A stretch of 64,000 nucleotides of DNA from Salvelinus alpinus. Lineage: Eukaryota; Chordata; Actinopteri; Salmoniformes; Salmonidae. The position numbers and the translations under genes were made by a program. Shown piece by piece: positions 1 through 9,424 of this stretch. Under the pieces are notes generated by a model. That model did no database searches. It was not told the origin of the DNA and saw only the letters and a list, made by a program, of their open reading frames with translations. The stretch lies in contig NC_092100.1 of assembly GCF_045679555.1 (NCBI RefSeq), forward strand, positions 30,071,106 through 30,135,105, written 5' to 3'. The stretch's first letter is position 1; each line of letters opens with the position of its first letter.

Positions 1-139
1 AAAACTTGGGAGACACCTCCACTTTCAACCCTCCCTGCTCCAGCCTACTTTCCAGTTCATGTTGAGCATATTCATGTGAATACCGCCTGGCACGAGTTGC
101 ATAGGTTTTTCAAAGAGTTTGGAGCAAGTCTGACCAAGC

Positions 140-326
140 ATGGAAGAGTTGGCGAGAGAAAGCATCAGCTTGCTGGCCAAGCCCTTGCTCGATACAGACG
201 GCCCAAGACTTGCATCTATGGGAGCAGTTTTCCTCATGCTCAAATCTGCGCTTGGTGCGGGACTTCTCAATTTCCCTTGGGCTTTTGAGAAAGCCAGGGG
301 AATTCACACTGCAGTCGAGTGGAATG
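140..326 (+). pseudogene. slc38a8: slc38a8 pseudogene exon 1
   Basis: The exon opens at ATG 140 and encodes the first 50 or so residues, including the conserved first-helix stretch ending in LNFPWAF. After AFEKARGIHTAV the expected valine-glutamate-leucine stretch is recovered only by allowing two one-base losses around 316-326. GT at 319 or 327 gives the wrong phase for exon 2, so the exon end is broken. An inverted-repeat transposon begins about 20 bp further on. Confidence 0.8.
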
Positions 327-346
327 GTTAGTGACTTTAGTGACCC

Positions 347-1425
347 CAACCTGGTCTCAGAGCATTTCGTATTATTCTGTATGTAAATCCGAGACACTGT
401 ATTTAGTATGATAAGTTTGGTATGGTTACATAAGACAAAATGTTACTTAAGGCAAAAATGAAAGTAGGGTGGTTGGATGGGTGGGCGTATAACACTAACG
501 TCTAGCAACCCAAAGATTGCAAGTTAGAATTTCATTGCAGAGAACTTTAGAATGTTACTTAATTAACAACTTTATAACTACTTACTACTTTTTACCTACT
601 TTCCAACTACTTAGCATGTTAGCTAACCCTAACCCTTTTAGCTAACCCTTCCCCTAACCCTAACCCTTTAACCTAACTCCTAAACTTAACCCTAGCTTTA
701 ACCCTAACCCCTAGCCTAGCTAACGAGCTACTTAACGTTAGCCACCTAGATAGAATTCGTAACACATTGTAGCGACCCGCACAGACAGCTGTGTGTAATG
801 TGTTAGGCTAGTAGGTGGTTGTGTTGTACTTACCAGTACCCAATGTTCGCGGGGTCCGACATGTCAATCAACCTGCTATCTGCCAATCACGGGAATGCCT
901 GGAATGTTCTGATGCCGGGCATCCTGGCGGTTGGCGGAGTGTCGTGGAGGGGGGTTGGGCAGGGGGATGGAGCATTGGAAGTTAAGACCAGGTTTAGCCT
1001 TTGTTCTCTCTCTTACGTCTGGGCTTCACAAGAGAAGGTCACGATTGGCTTGTGGGTTATCTTTCATTTATTTGGCGTGGGCTACGGCCAAACAGTAGCC
1101 TGTGTAAAGTTGGTTTAATAAACCGTCAATTCGTAAACTCAAACCTCTGTCTGGACAATTGTTCCTTTATGATCTAGTCAGATCATTACAATATCATACG
1201 TTTTGAAAATTCCTAGCATATTGTACGTTTTGAAAATTAATAACATATTGTATGTTTTGAAAATTTGTAACATGTAATTCGAATTGTAATTTGTAACATA
1301 TCATATGAAATGGGTGATGGACATCCACAAATTAATACATACCATAAGAAACGTAACATATCATACTTAATGGAGTGTCTCAGATTTACGTACAGAATAA
1401 TACTAAATGCTCTGAGACCAGGTTG
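347..1425. mobile_element. Inverted-repeat DNA transposon (copy 1) with telomere-like core
   Basis: The left end (CAACCTGGTCTCAGAGCAT) and right end (inverse, finishing GGTTG) form terminal inverted repeats of roughly 80 bp, flanked by TGACCC on both sides. The interior carries degenerate CCCTAA-type runs (about 620-720). No coding capacity was seen, so it is non-autonomous. The same family recurs at 9812-10380. It sits just inside intron 1 of the slc38a8 pseudogene and itself holds a solo LTR. Confidence 0.7.
768..1190 (+). mobile_element. Solo LTR nested in transposon copy 1
   Basis: A 423-bp block begins TGTAGCGACC and ends GATCATTACA, imperfect inverted ends with the TG...CA form of LTRs. 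AATAAA lies near 1116 in a sequence typical of the R region. The flanks ACAT and ATAT restore the expected family sequence CGTAACATATCATAC when the block is removed, giving a 4-bp target duplication as in Ty3/gypsy-like elements. No internal retroelement genes remain. Confidence 0.6.
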
Positions 1426-1880
1426 CTGACCCTGGTAGGCAAAACATGTATAGCCTATATTCCTGTTCTTTAACTAAATTACAACCATCACTAACCATCT
1501 CCTCCTGTTTTTAAACTTAATTCAAACCAATTTAAACAATCCAATCTACTCTATCTCTACTAAATCCCATTGACTTACTTGACATGTAATTTAATGCGCT
1601 GGTGAACCTTCTGGAATTGGGTGTTGGTGATTATTTTTGGGAAAGGTCAAATGATTTCCAGTTTTTGCATTTTATATAGAATCAATATCAAGAACACCAG
1701 TCATTCTCTAGACTAGTGTAATAACTGATATTCACCTCTCTCTGACATTTCCTCTGGTTATCCCTTCCTCTCATCACTTTTATCCTTCATAGGCCTACTC
1801 TCTAATCCATTGATCAATCACAACTCTCTTCTCCCACTGAGCAACCTGTTGATTGTATTTTTATCCCTTCTCCGCCCCAG

Positions 1881-2070
1881 GTGTTCCTCATCAGTGGCCT
1901 GGTAATCCTGGGCTACTCCCCCTGCATCAGTGGTCAGAACACATACCAAGCCGTGGTGAAGGATGTGTGTGGGCCTGCGATCGGGCAACTCTGTGAGGTC
2001 GTGTTCGTCTTCAACCTCTTCATGATCTCTGTGGCTTTCCTGGTCATAGTAACGGACCAGCTGGAGAAAT
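1881..2070 (+). pseudogene. slc38a8: slc38a8 pseudogene exon 2
   Basis: The exon follows a CCCCAG acceptor, starts in phase 0 with [12 protein letters not shown] and reads through to [11 protein letters not shown]. It ends with one base of the next codon before a consensus GTGAGT donor. No lesion was seen. Confidence 0.88.
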
Positions 2071-2311
2071 GTGAGTCATCTCCATGACCACACTCCCTGA
2101 GATCTCTTGCTGGATTATGTTATAGTAATTCCTTCCTGAACTATTTCTTCTGGAGCCTTTGAAATCATCTGATTTTGTTTTCCCCCATTCTCATTATGTA
2201 ATGATGCTCATAGGAAATGGGTTAATGATATAGATTGACAACATAATATCTGATACATGTTTCATGATGTTATTTATGTGTTTGTGTTGATAACTGGATT
2301 GCACGAAGCAG

Positions 2312-2423
2312 ACATGCCATACCACTGGTAAACAGACCCGCATTTTGTCCTCATCCTCCTGTGTGTCTTCCTCATCCTCCCTCTCTCCATCCCTAAAGAG
2401 ATCAGTATTCAGAAGTACATCAG
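2312..2423 (+). pseudogene. slc38a8: slc38a8 pseudogene exon 3, with stop
   Basis: It reads MPYHW, then TAA (2329-2331) in place of the expected Tyr codon, then TDPHFVLILLCVFLI and PKEISIQKYI, and ends in phase 2 at a GTGAGG donor. The acceptor is placed near 2311, but 2308 is also possible. The residues normally linking to exon 2 are shorter than in human. Confidence 0.82.
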
Positions 2424-2547
2424 GTGAGGTATTTATGGGCAGTCTAATACGGCATTGCAAAGACTACTTTAACATTGCAATATTGACATGTCTGTTGCTG
2501 CCATATTCAATATCATGTTATACTCAAGCCTTTCCCCCTCTTTGAAG

Positions 2548-2652
2548 TATTTTAGGTACTCTGGCCGCTACATACCTAACAGTGGCCATCGTTGTGAAGT
2601 GTCACACAAGAGAGGACCGTGAGGTGCACATATCCACCCTCTACAGTAGTGG
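2548..2652 (+). pseudogene. slc38a8: slc38a8 pseudogene exon 4
   Basis: After a pyrimidine tract and GAAG acceptor the exon reads SILGTLAATYLTVAIVVKC and continues through a short loop to the GTGAGT donor at 2653. It is open and in phase with exons 3 and 5. Confidence 0.85.
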
Positions 2653-3055
2653 GTGAGTGCTTGTAATCTCAATTAATGAGTCATTTCTATCTTTGTTATA
2701 TAATCTGAGGTGAACAGTAGAGGCCTCTATGATAGGTCTATGTGCCAGGTAGAAAAATGCTGTCAACGTTAAATGTAGCCTTTTATGCATGTAGGTCATT
2801 AGGTCTGTGAGATCAGGATATAAGATGATATTTTAATAAAAGTTGCTCTTACACCTTCTGCTCTTGTTAAAGGTAGTTTAATTTTCAACAACATTTTGAC
2901 TGTTTGGGAGTGAAGTCATGGCCATCAGCCGCCCACACATTGTAATTTGTCAGTGTGATTGACACATGAACTGTAAAAGACTGACATTGCCTCAAAGGTC
3001 CGACCAGGTACTTTAGAAAAAGCCTTTCCATAGTTTTGTTGTTGCCTCTCTGTAG

Positions 3056-3113
3056 AATAAGCTCTATGCCTTCGATGTTCAGCGTTATCCCGACCATCTG
3101 CTTTGGCTTTCAG
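3056..3113 (+). pseudogene. slc38a8: slc38a8 pseudogene exon 5
   Basis: A 58-bp exon between CTCTGTAG and GTGAGT. It encodes SMFSVIPTICFGFQ, the conserved helix before the CHEA-type motif, and is open and in phase. Confidence 0.83.
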
Positions 3114-3468
3114 GTGAGTACGGCTTCAATCATGTCTGGTTTTCAAAGAGGTTACTAGTGATGTTAGATTATTTTCTTTATGAAGCCAATGGCTAAAGGT
3201 CTGGCATTTACCCCAAATTCTGGTCAATTGAGGAGCTGTCTGAAAACCCATCACAGTCCAGCCGAGCCTCAGGCTATCCTGCTCTTTAAAATGGCTAAGG
3301 AGAGCTGGTTCTCTGTTCAATATTTGAACTTGGGTAAGATTGAAAATAAGTGTTATTTTCCACTTTTCTTCCAGAGGTAGTTTTTTGTAATCTTCTGAGT
3401 AACCAAGGAAACACAGGAGGATGATCAGAAATGCAATTAAAGGGCAGTGGGAGAGAGGACTAGTGTTG

Positions 3469-3561
3469 TACGAACCATCCTGATCTCTCAAGCTTACATT
3501 CTGTTTAGCTATCCGTTTAGCGAAACAGAACGTAAGCTTGCGAGATCAGGATGGTTCATAC
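3469..3561. repeat. Long hairpin (inverted repeat)
   Basis: Two arms of about 43 bp (left beginning TACGAACCATCCTGATCTC) are inverse copies with only a few mismatches, separated by a very short loop. This fits a small foldback element in intron 5 of the slc38a8 pseudogene. Confidence 0.7.
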
Positions 3562-4040
3562 GAAGCTAAAAGAGGCCCACAAAGCCCAGCTAGCTGAGCC
3601 CCTGCACCCCCAGGCTGATTGATTACTTAGCTGGAGAAGAAAAAGGAATGATGGAGATCCTGAAGGAAGGTGGGATGAAGGAATGTTGGAGGAACATATT
3701 GAGGAAACCTGGTTGAACTTTGCTTATGTAATGCATACTGTTGAATTGGAAGCTTGTCTTAGCTCATGACAAAGGCTTTGACGTTCTATGACTCGGAGCA
3801 TTAACAGCTTTGGAGCCCCATACTATTGATCGTTTCTCTGGCTCTTACATTGAGACTAACTGGACACCAGAATGATTCAAAGGATTAAGTGTTGGGGTTC
3901 TTTTTCCTGTGGGCACTGTCTGTGAAAATTAGAGCTATATGAGTGACACAAGTCTCAGTCTCAGGTCTATGTAGCCATGTTTATCTGTGCTTTGCATTCT
4001 GAGTCTGCCATGTCCTGTTCTGTATCATTCTGTGCTCCAG

Positions 4041-4165
4041 TGTCACAAGGCTTGCACAGCCATCTACAGCAGCATGCAGCAGCATGGAGAGCAAAAGCCT
4101 GTCCCACTGGGTGTTCATCTCTGTGTTGTCCATGTTCTTCTGCCTGGTCATCTAATCCCTAACTT
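4041..4165 (+). pseudogene. slc38a8: slc38a8 pseudogene exon 6, frameshift and stop
   Basis: The exon begins CHKACTAIYSSM, where CHEA is usual. The 10-mer CAGCAGCATG is then duplicated exactly (4067-4076 and 4077-4086), shifting the frame by one. In the restored frame it reads SLSHWVFISVLSMFFCLVI followed by TAA (4153-4155) where Tyr is expected. The donor is TGTGAG-like and off by one base from the family pattern. Confidence 0.83.
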
Positions 4166-4240
4166 GTGAGGCTCATCCTTTCAATACTCTATCTGATAGC
4201 ACCAAGTGATTGTAGTGAACACAGCGACTATACGACTGCA

Positions 4241-5157
4241 CACTCTTAGTAGAACCCTTTTTGGTTTCAGTTAGAACCCTTTTGGTCTCCATGTAGAACC
4301 CCCTGTGGAAAGGGTTCTATCTGGAACCAAAAAGGGTTCTTCAAAGGGTTTTCCTATAGACCCAGACGGTATTAGATAGAACGTCGCAGCCCTCCCCGCC
4401 TGTGGGGAAAACAACCTGTGGTTACCTAGGTTACTACTTTGACTCAGCAAAAACATGACCTTTTTCAAATTCAATTTTCTTGTTTTAGTAAATTACAAAA
4501 CTACATTTTAAAGAAGTACAACATATCTAAATGTTACTTTTCAACATTGCCTACTCCCTCCCGTTCTCACCACTTAGAAAAAGGTAATATTGTAGGGCTT
4601 CCCTCATGCCCCTTTTCATGATAATGCTAACATCCAAGTGAGTGAGTGCTAGTTAGCTACCGACCGGAACATTAAGCTAGCCAAGACCAACAACACAAAC
4701 AAACGGACAATATAGCTACAAGTAGTGAGTGGAGTTACAAACGGACTGTACAAAAGAAGTTAAATGTCTTATCTGTGATTAAATGTTTCCCACAAACATA
4801 GCTAGCTACGTGTGGTCTATTTGGACTCCGGGTTCCCACATTTCCCACTCTCCCAAGATGAATAGCCTGAAGTCACAGGGCTCTTCTCACATCCTCTATT
4901 TCTCTACGTGGGAGCATTGCGAACTATAGGTTGGGATTTTTGACCTGGTTACATGTATATTGAACAACACAGCAGCTTTTTCAGCATGTTTTGTTATTTC
5001 TGTATAACATAAATTCAACAACAACGTTGACTCTTTTACACAGGGTCAATGGAAAGAATATTTGTTTTCCTAAATTTGTGTGCGTGGTCGAGGGGAATTC
5101 CTTATAATTACGTGAACCCTTTTAGGTTCTAGAAATCACCTTTTTTGTCTAAAAGTG
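4241..5157. mobile_element. Non-autonomous DNA transposon with CACTCTTAG ends
   Basis: The left end CACTCTTAGTAGAACCC is matched by the inverse CACTTTTAG at 5149-5157. Inside the left end are three nested copies of the AGAACCCTTT motif that can fold back (4251-4350). No transposase was recognised. It occupies most of the intron between slc38a8 exons 6 and 7. Confidence 0.5.
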
Positions 5158-5205
5158 TATGCAAAGTTGGTGTCTGAATGCATTCCCCCTCCCTTTTTGG
5201 TTCAG

Positions 5206-5353
5206 GTGTTTACAGATACCTGACATTTGGCAAGGATGTTGCAGCAGATATTCTGATGTCACACACAGGGGACGTTGTCCTCATGATCATTGCAAGACTG
5301 CTCTTTGGGATCTCTATCATCACCATCTACCCCATCATCCTCCTGCTAGGAAA
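5206..5353 (+). pseudogene. slc38a8: slc38a8 pseudogene exon 7
   Basis: It follows GGTTCAG and reads VYRYLTFGKDVAADILMSH and then IIARLLFGISIITIYPII, two membrane segments of the transporter. The donor is AA|GTAAC. It is open. Confidence 0.86.
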
Positions 5354-5500
5354 GTAACATCATGGCTGGAGAGCATTTAATAATGGGCATTCATTAGCCA
5401 TTCAATCAGAGCATATGAGCCTAAATAAATAACTTGTTAGTAAAGTTGCCTGTTTGGCCCAGTGAGTCTCATTGCAGTGTCTCTGACTTTCTGCAAACAG

Positions 5501-5700
5501 GTCAGTGATTCAGGACTCACTGCTGAGTTTCCGTCGGCGCTTCCACATGGTGACGGAGTCGTATGAGAACCGTAGCCATGTGGGGCTGACCATAGCCTGG
5601 ATTACTGTCACCGTCCTCATCGCCATGTTCATCCCAAACATCAGCAAGGTTATCAGTGTCATCGGGGGAATAAGCGCATTTTTCATCTTAATTTTCCTAG
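5501..5700 (+). pseudogene. slc38a8: slc38a8 pseudogene exon 8
   Basis: Between AAACAG and GTGGGA the exon reads SVIQDSLLSFRRRFHMV through TIAWITVTVLIAMFIP to ISVIGGISAFFILIFLG. It is open. The last Pro of the usual FPG motif is Leu here. Confidence 0.86.
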
Positions 5701-5797
5701 GTGGGAAAATTCTCCCTCTTTCACACCACTATCTCCCACATGGTTGCATGTAAATTGAAGCAGCAGAGATATGTTTGCTTGCTCTGCTTGTCTGCAG

Positions 5798-5849
5798 GAT
5801 TATGTCTAGTATTTGACATGCAATCTGAGACAGTATCTTTCATAACAAG
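5798..5849 (+). pseudogene. slc38a8: slc38a8 pseudogene exon 9
   Basis: A 52-bp exon after TCTGCAG, reading GLCLVFDMQSETVSFITR to a GTAAG donor. It is open and in phase. Confidence 0.82.
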
Positions 5850-5967
5850 GTAAGTTTAAACCAATCATGGTCACTCATTCAAACCATTCATTCATCCAAA
5901 TCCTTAAAAAATATACTAAATTTCTCTCCTTTATTTTCTCACTAACCCCTCCCCCATTCCCTCTCAG

Positions 5968-6076
5968 AGTGGTCCTACTGTAACAACATGGGGATGATAT
6001 CACTCTGATCTGTGGAGCCTTCGTCTTTGGACAGAGCACCACCACTGCCATAATGCAGCTGCTCACTAAGATCTAA
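5968..6076 (+). pseudogene. slc38a8: slc38a8 pseudogene exon 10 (terminal), with stop
   Basis: After TCTCAG it reads RVVLL, TAA at 5981-5983, a scrambled stretch that looks like two compensating small indels, then ITLICGAFVFGQSTTTAIMQ and LLTKI with a natural TAA at 6074-6076. The C-terminal motif fixes its identity. Confidence 0.8.
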
Positions 6077-6378
6077 CCCTTATCTTCATCACCCTTATTT
6101 ATCATCGACATCTTGTTAAATGCCTGATGGCTTTTCATCCTCATCACCTTTGGTAACACAGAGCTCTTTTTGGAGTCCTTTATTCTGAGGGTTGTGTGTT
6201 ATGTCCTCTGAACTCTGTTACATTTCACCTTTTCCCCCACTTACTCTCCAGGTGTCTAGACTAACTGGTATGTCTTCATTGTGTGAGATCTGTTGGCTGG
6301 GTAGGACATGGGGTAGTAATCTTTTTAGTTATTTCATTCGCAGAATGTATTCTGCTCACTGTCCAATACACTGAAGTA

Positions 6379-7005
6379 AGAATCGAGAGCATCCTGTCGA
6401 GCTGTATCACTGCATGGTACGGCAACTGCATCGCCCACATCTGCAAGGCTCTCCAGAGGGTGGTGCGGTCTGCACAACACATCACCGGGAGCAGACTACC
6501 TGCCTTCCAGGACACCTACAGTACCCGATGTCACAGGAAGTCCAAAAAGATCATCAAGGACAACAACCACCCGAGCCACTGCCTGTTCACCCCACTACCA
6601 TCCAGAAGGCGAGGTCAGAACAGGTATCACAGGCATCGAAGCTGGGACCGAGAGACTGAAAAACAGCTTCTATCTTAAGGCCATCAGACTGTTAAACAGC
6701 CATCACAAACACAGAGAGGCTGCCGCCTACATACAGACTTGAAATTATTGGCCACTTTATTAAATTGATTACTAGTGACTTTAATAATGCCACTTTAATA
6801 ATGTTTAAATATCTTGCATCACTCATCACTCATCTTGCATGAGCTCTGTCATTGCTCATCCATATATTTATATGTATATATTCTTATTCCATTCCTCTAC
6901 TTAGATTTGTGTGTATTAGGTAGTTGTTGTGGAATTGTTAGATTACATGTTAGATATTGCTATAACTATTTAGCAGTTTTATGGTTTGGGGGTAGATGCT
7001 GTTCA
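6379..7005 (+). mobile_element. LINE 3' fragment (L2-like), reverse transcriptase C-terminus
   Basis: The plus strand encodes the end of a fish L2-like ORF2: [20 protein letters not shown] and [20 protein letters not shown], followed by an AT-rich 3' UTR. It is 5'-truncated and close to the copy inside 20737-25538. It lies about 300 bp past the slc38a8 pseudogene stop. Confidence 0.75.
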
Positions 7006-7028
7006 GGGTTCTGTTGGTTCTAGACTTC

Positions 7029-7163
7029 GAGCAATTAGGGTTAAGTGCCTTGCTCAAAGGCACATCAATATATATATTTTTTACCTAGTCGACTGGGATT
7101 CGTAACAGCAACCTTTTGGTTACTGGCCCATCGCTCTTAAGTGCTAGGCTTCCTGCTGCCCTA
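7029..7163 (-). mobile_element. tRNA-derived SINE (salmonid type)
   Basis: Read on the minus strand it starts GGGCAGCAGGAAGCCTAGCA, with a tRNA-like A box and a B-box-like GTTGCTGTTACGAATCCC, and ends with TTGAGCAAGGCACTTAACCC. This is the common salmonid tRNA-derived SINE layout. The copy is degenerate. Confidence 0.65.
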
Positions 7164-9395
7164 AATGTTTGTCTTGTGTATAAAGGTGTTTGCATTGATA
7201 TTTTGAATGAACAAATTGTGTATTCTCGTGTAGATTGCTAACTCAAGATACAATTCTGCCTTCTGTGTACAGTATAGCGATATTCATCATTGTATTGACA
7301 TGTTTGTTTAGTTTAAAAAAAAGTTTAATAGGAAATATGCACTGGCACTTGTTTCGCTTGTCTTCATACAACAGAAATGTAAAGCAATCAAGCAACAGAT
7401 TCATGGTTTATTTCAGTATTACCATTTTATTGAGTTGCATCACTCTACATTATCTAGAATTTCAACAACGTTAAGACTAAATATAGTACTTGCATCCCTG
7501 CAATAAGTCTCTACACTCAAAGAGAGAAAGCCATTTTACTGAAACATACATAAGTATAAGAATTAGTATTTCATTAAACATTGCCATAAAAGTGAATGTT
7601 CATTCTGTATGGCATTTTATATTCATATATATTTTTGTTTTGTCTGTCCTTTATAGGAATACTATAAAAGAAAAATAAGAAACGCACAAAACCCATTGAA
7701 AATAGCATGGCTAAATACTACAGCAAATAAGTTACTGGACATTCATTTTAACATGCACTCAAGTGAGGGATAAGGAGAAAAAAATTGATTGCACAGTTTA
7801 GGGAACAGCCAGGAATGTTATAGAAATAGTATTGGCATTTTTTTTGTCTGGCTGGCTCTGACCTGTTCATACAGAACCCAACAGAAGCAACGGATAAATA
7901 GAAAACCTTTCCAGTAGAATTTCCACACATCTGTCAACAAGGGATCCATGCTCTTGCTCCATTCTGTAATACTGATGCTGAGGCTAATATAAAGCCCAAG
8001 GCGTGCTATTTATTATTGATTAATATCACAGGTGCATTAACACTGAGAAGTCCAGGGTTCTCTCAAGGTAAAGTGTAATGTGGCCTAGCACCAGAGATTG
8101 AACTGGACATGAGTTCATTCCATTTCAGTGGTGGTCCTAGTTATGATCAAAGGCAAGTAAACAAACTGTTTTATTTATTTTACAGTGCACAAGGACAGTA
8201 TTTGTTATTACTTACTTGATATTATCTGAGAATGTTATCCTGGGGAGGGAGAGTTTGATATTCCCCCATTGGTTAAGGACAGGCTTGCCATGACCTTCAG
8301 GTGCTTACAGGACAAACTAAGAAATTCAATGGCAAAGTAGGTGAAATATTCCGCCCTCTAAAGGTTGATCAAGATGAGTGATTCATACATTATTCTTTAT
8401 AGATAACATTCATATTTTGATCATTTATAATACTCTCATACTTTATATATCTGTAATCGCTATATTCCATTTATGTACATTGTGGTTTTTGACTGGGTCT
8501 CTGTTTGATCATGTTGATTTCAGGTTGGTGAAATTGAGGTTGGACAAAGTCGTCATGGTTCTTCTCTAACTGGATACGTGGGTGAACATTCTGATATATT
8601 TTCTGTTACTGTCATTTTGCTTGATAGGTGTGTAAACATCTCCTTTTTGCTCAATTGCAATGAACATTGTGATTGTAATATGGGGCTGTGCGTTAGATGT
8701 TTAAAATCTAATTAGTGTGTGTTTATGGGAAATCCTACCTAGGTACCCACTTACAACCTCAACCATATGTTGATGTTTAAGGCTTGAGATTGTGTTGGTC
8801 AAAAAGGGAACTGCTGCAGCAAACCAAGTTTTGCTACTTTTGTAGTAATTGCTTTTTCTTCATAATTTTGCACTGTATCACTAAAGACGTCAATACAAAT
8901 ATAATTATAATATAACATTTTTTCATATAATTTTACTAGACTTTAACAGCTAATATATCCAGTGCTGATTCATACATGTACTTTTAACACAACGGAAAAA
9001 ACAACCTTAACTGCTTGATAGAGACGAATGTTGAGCGCTCTATTAGTCTACCATTAGCAGTAGCGGGTTCATGTCTTTAGTCAAAATGGATGACATGCAC
9101 GAGAGCCTCAAAAGCAGGTTAACTGTTCACCTCATTTCTACTATGACTTGAGGGTGAACGATACGATGAAGAAATGCATTGGATGGAGGTAATCTCGCTT
9201 TAATGCACTGTTCAATATTCACTGCAATTGACGCATTCCATTTTGCCTCAATATCAAACAGACACTGTGTAAACATGTACTTACAAAAGAGAGAAAGAGA
9301 GGGGTTGTGAGGGTGAGAGAGAGCGGGTGAGGGAGGTTACGGGGGAGCTAAGGATGGGGGGTGTTGCAGACTCAGGCAATCTGGCCCCACCCCTG
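7164..9395. other. Region between the two converging genes; probable necab2 3' UTR
   Basis: No further coding exon or recognisable repeat was seen. On the minus strand, AATAAA signals occur at 8170-8179 and 7407-7431, so a necab2 3' UTR of about 1.2-2 kb is plausible. The stretch at 9290-9360 is purine-rich on the plus strand. Confidence 0.4.
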
Positions 9396-9424
9396 TCAGT
9401 CTCTGCTCAGGCTGCACCAGGCGG
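9396..9424 (-). CDS. necab2: necab2 terminal coding exon
   Basis: After a CCTGCAG acceptor the exon completes an Ala codon and reads AWCSLSRD then TGA (9398-9396), the family's C-terminus. Confidence 0.87.

Larger units (their letters stand above)
140..6076 (+). pseudogene. slc38a8: slc38a8 ohnolog, unprocessed pseudogene (10 exons)
   Basis: This is a decayed copy of a sodium-coupled neutral amino-acid transporter of the SLC38 family (APC superfamily, about 11 membrane helices, plasma membrane). Ten segments with GT/AG borders translate in order to pieces such as [62 protein letters not shown] and CGAFVFGQST, matching the human SLC38A8 layout. Because introns are kept, it is not a retrocopy. 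Seen lesions are: a disturbed exon 1 end with no clean donor, TAA at 2329-2331 where Tyr is expected, a 10-bp tandem duplication at 4067-4086 that shifts frame, TAA at 4153-4155 (Tyr expected), and TAA at 5981-5983. Exons 2, 4, 5, 7, 8 and 9 remain open. It faces necab2 tail to tail, as in human. An intact duplicate elsewhere in the genome is inferred. Confidence 0.87.

Noticed and set aside
600..730. True interstitial telomere
   Set aside because: The CCCTAA runs are degenerate and lie within a transposon family that recurs at 9812-10380 in the window.
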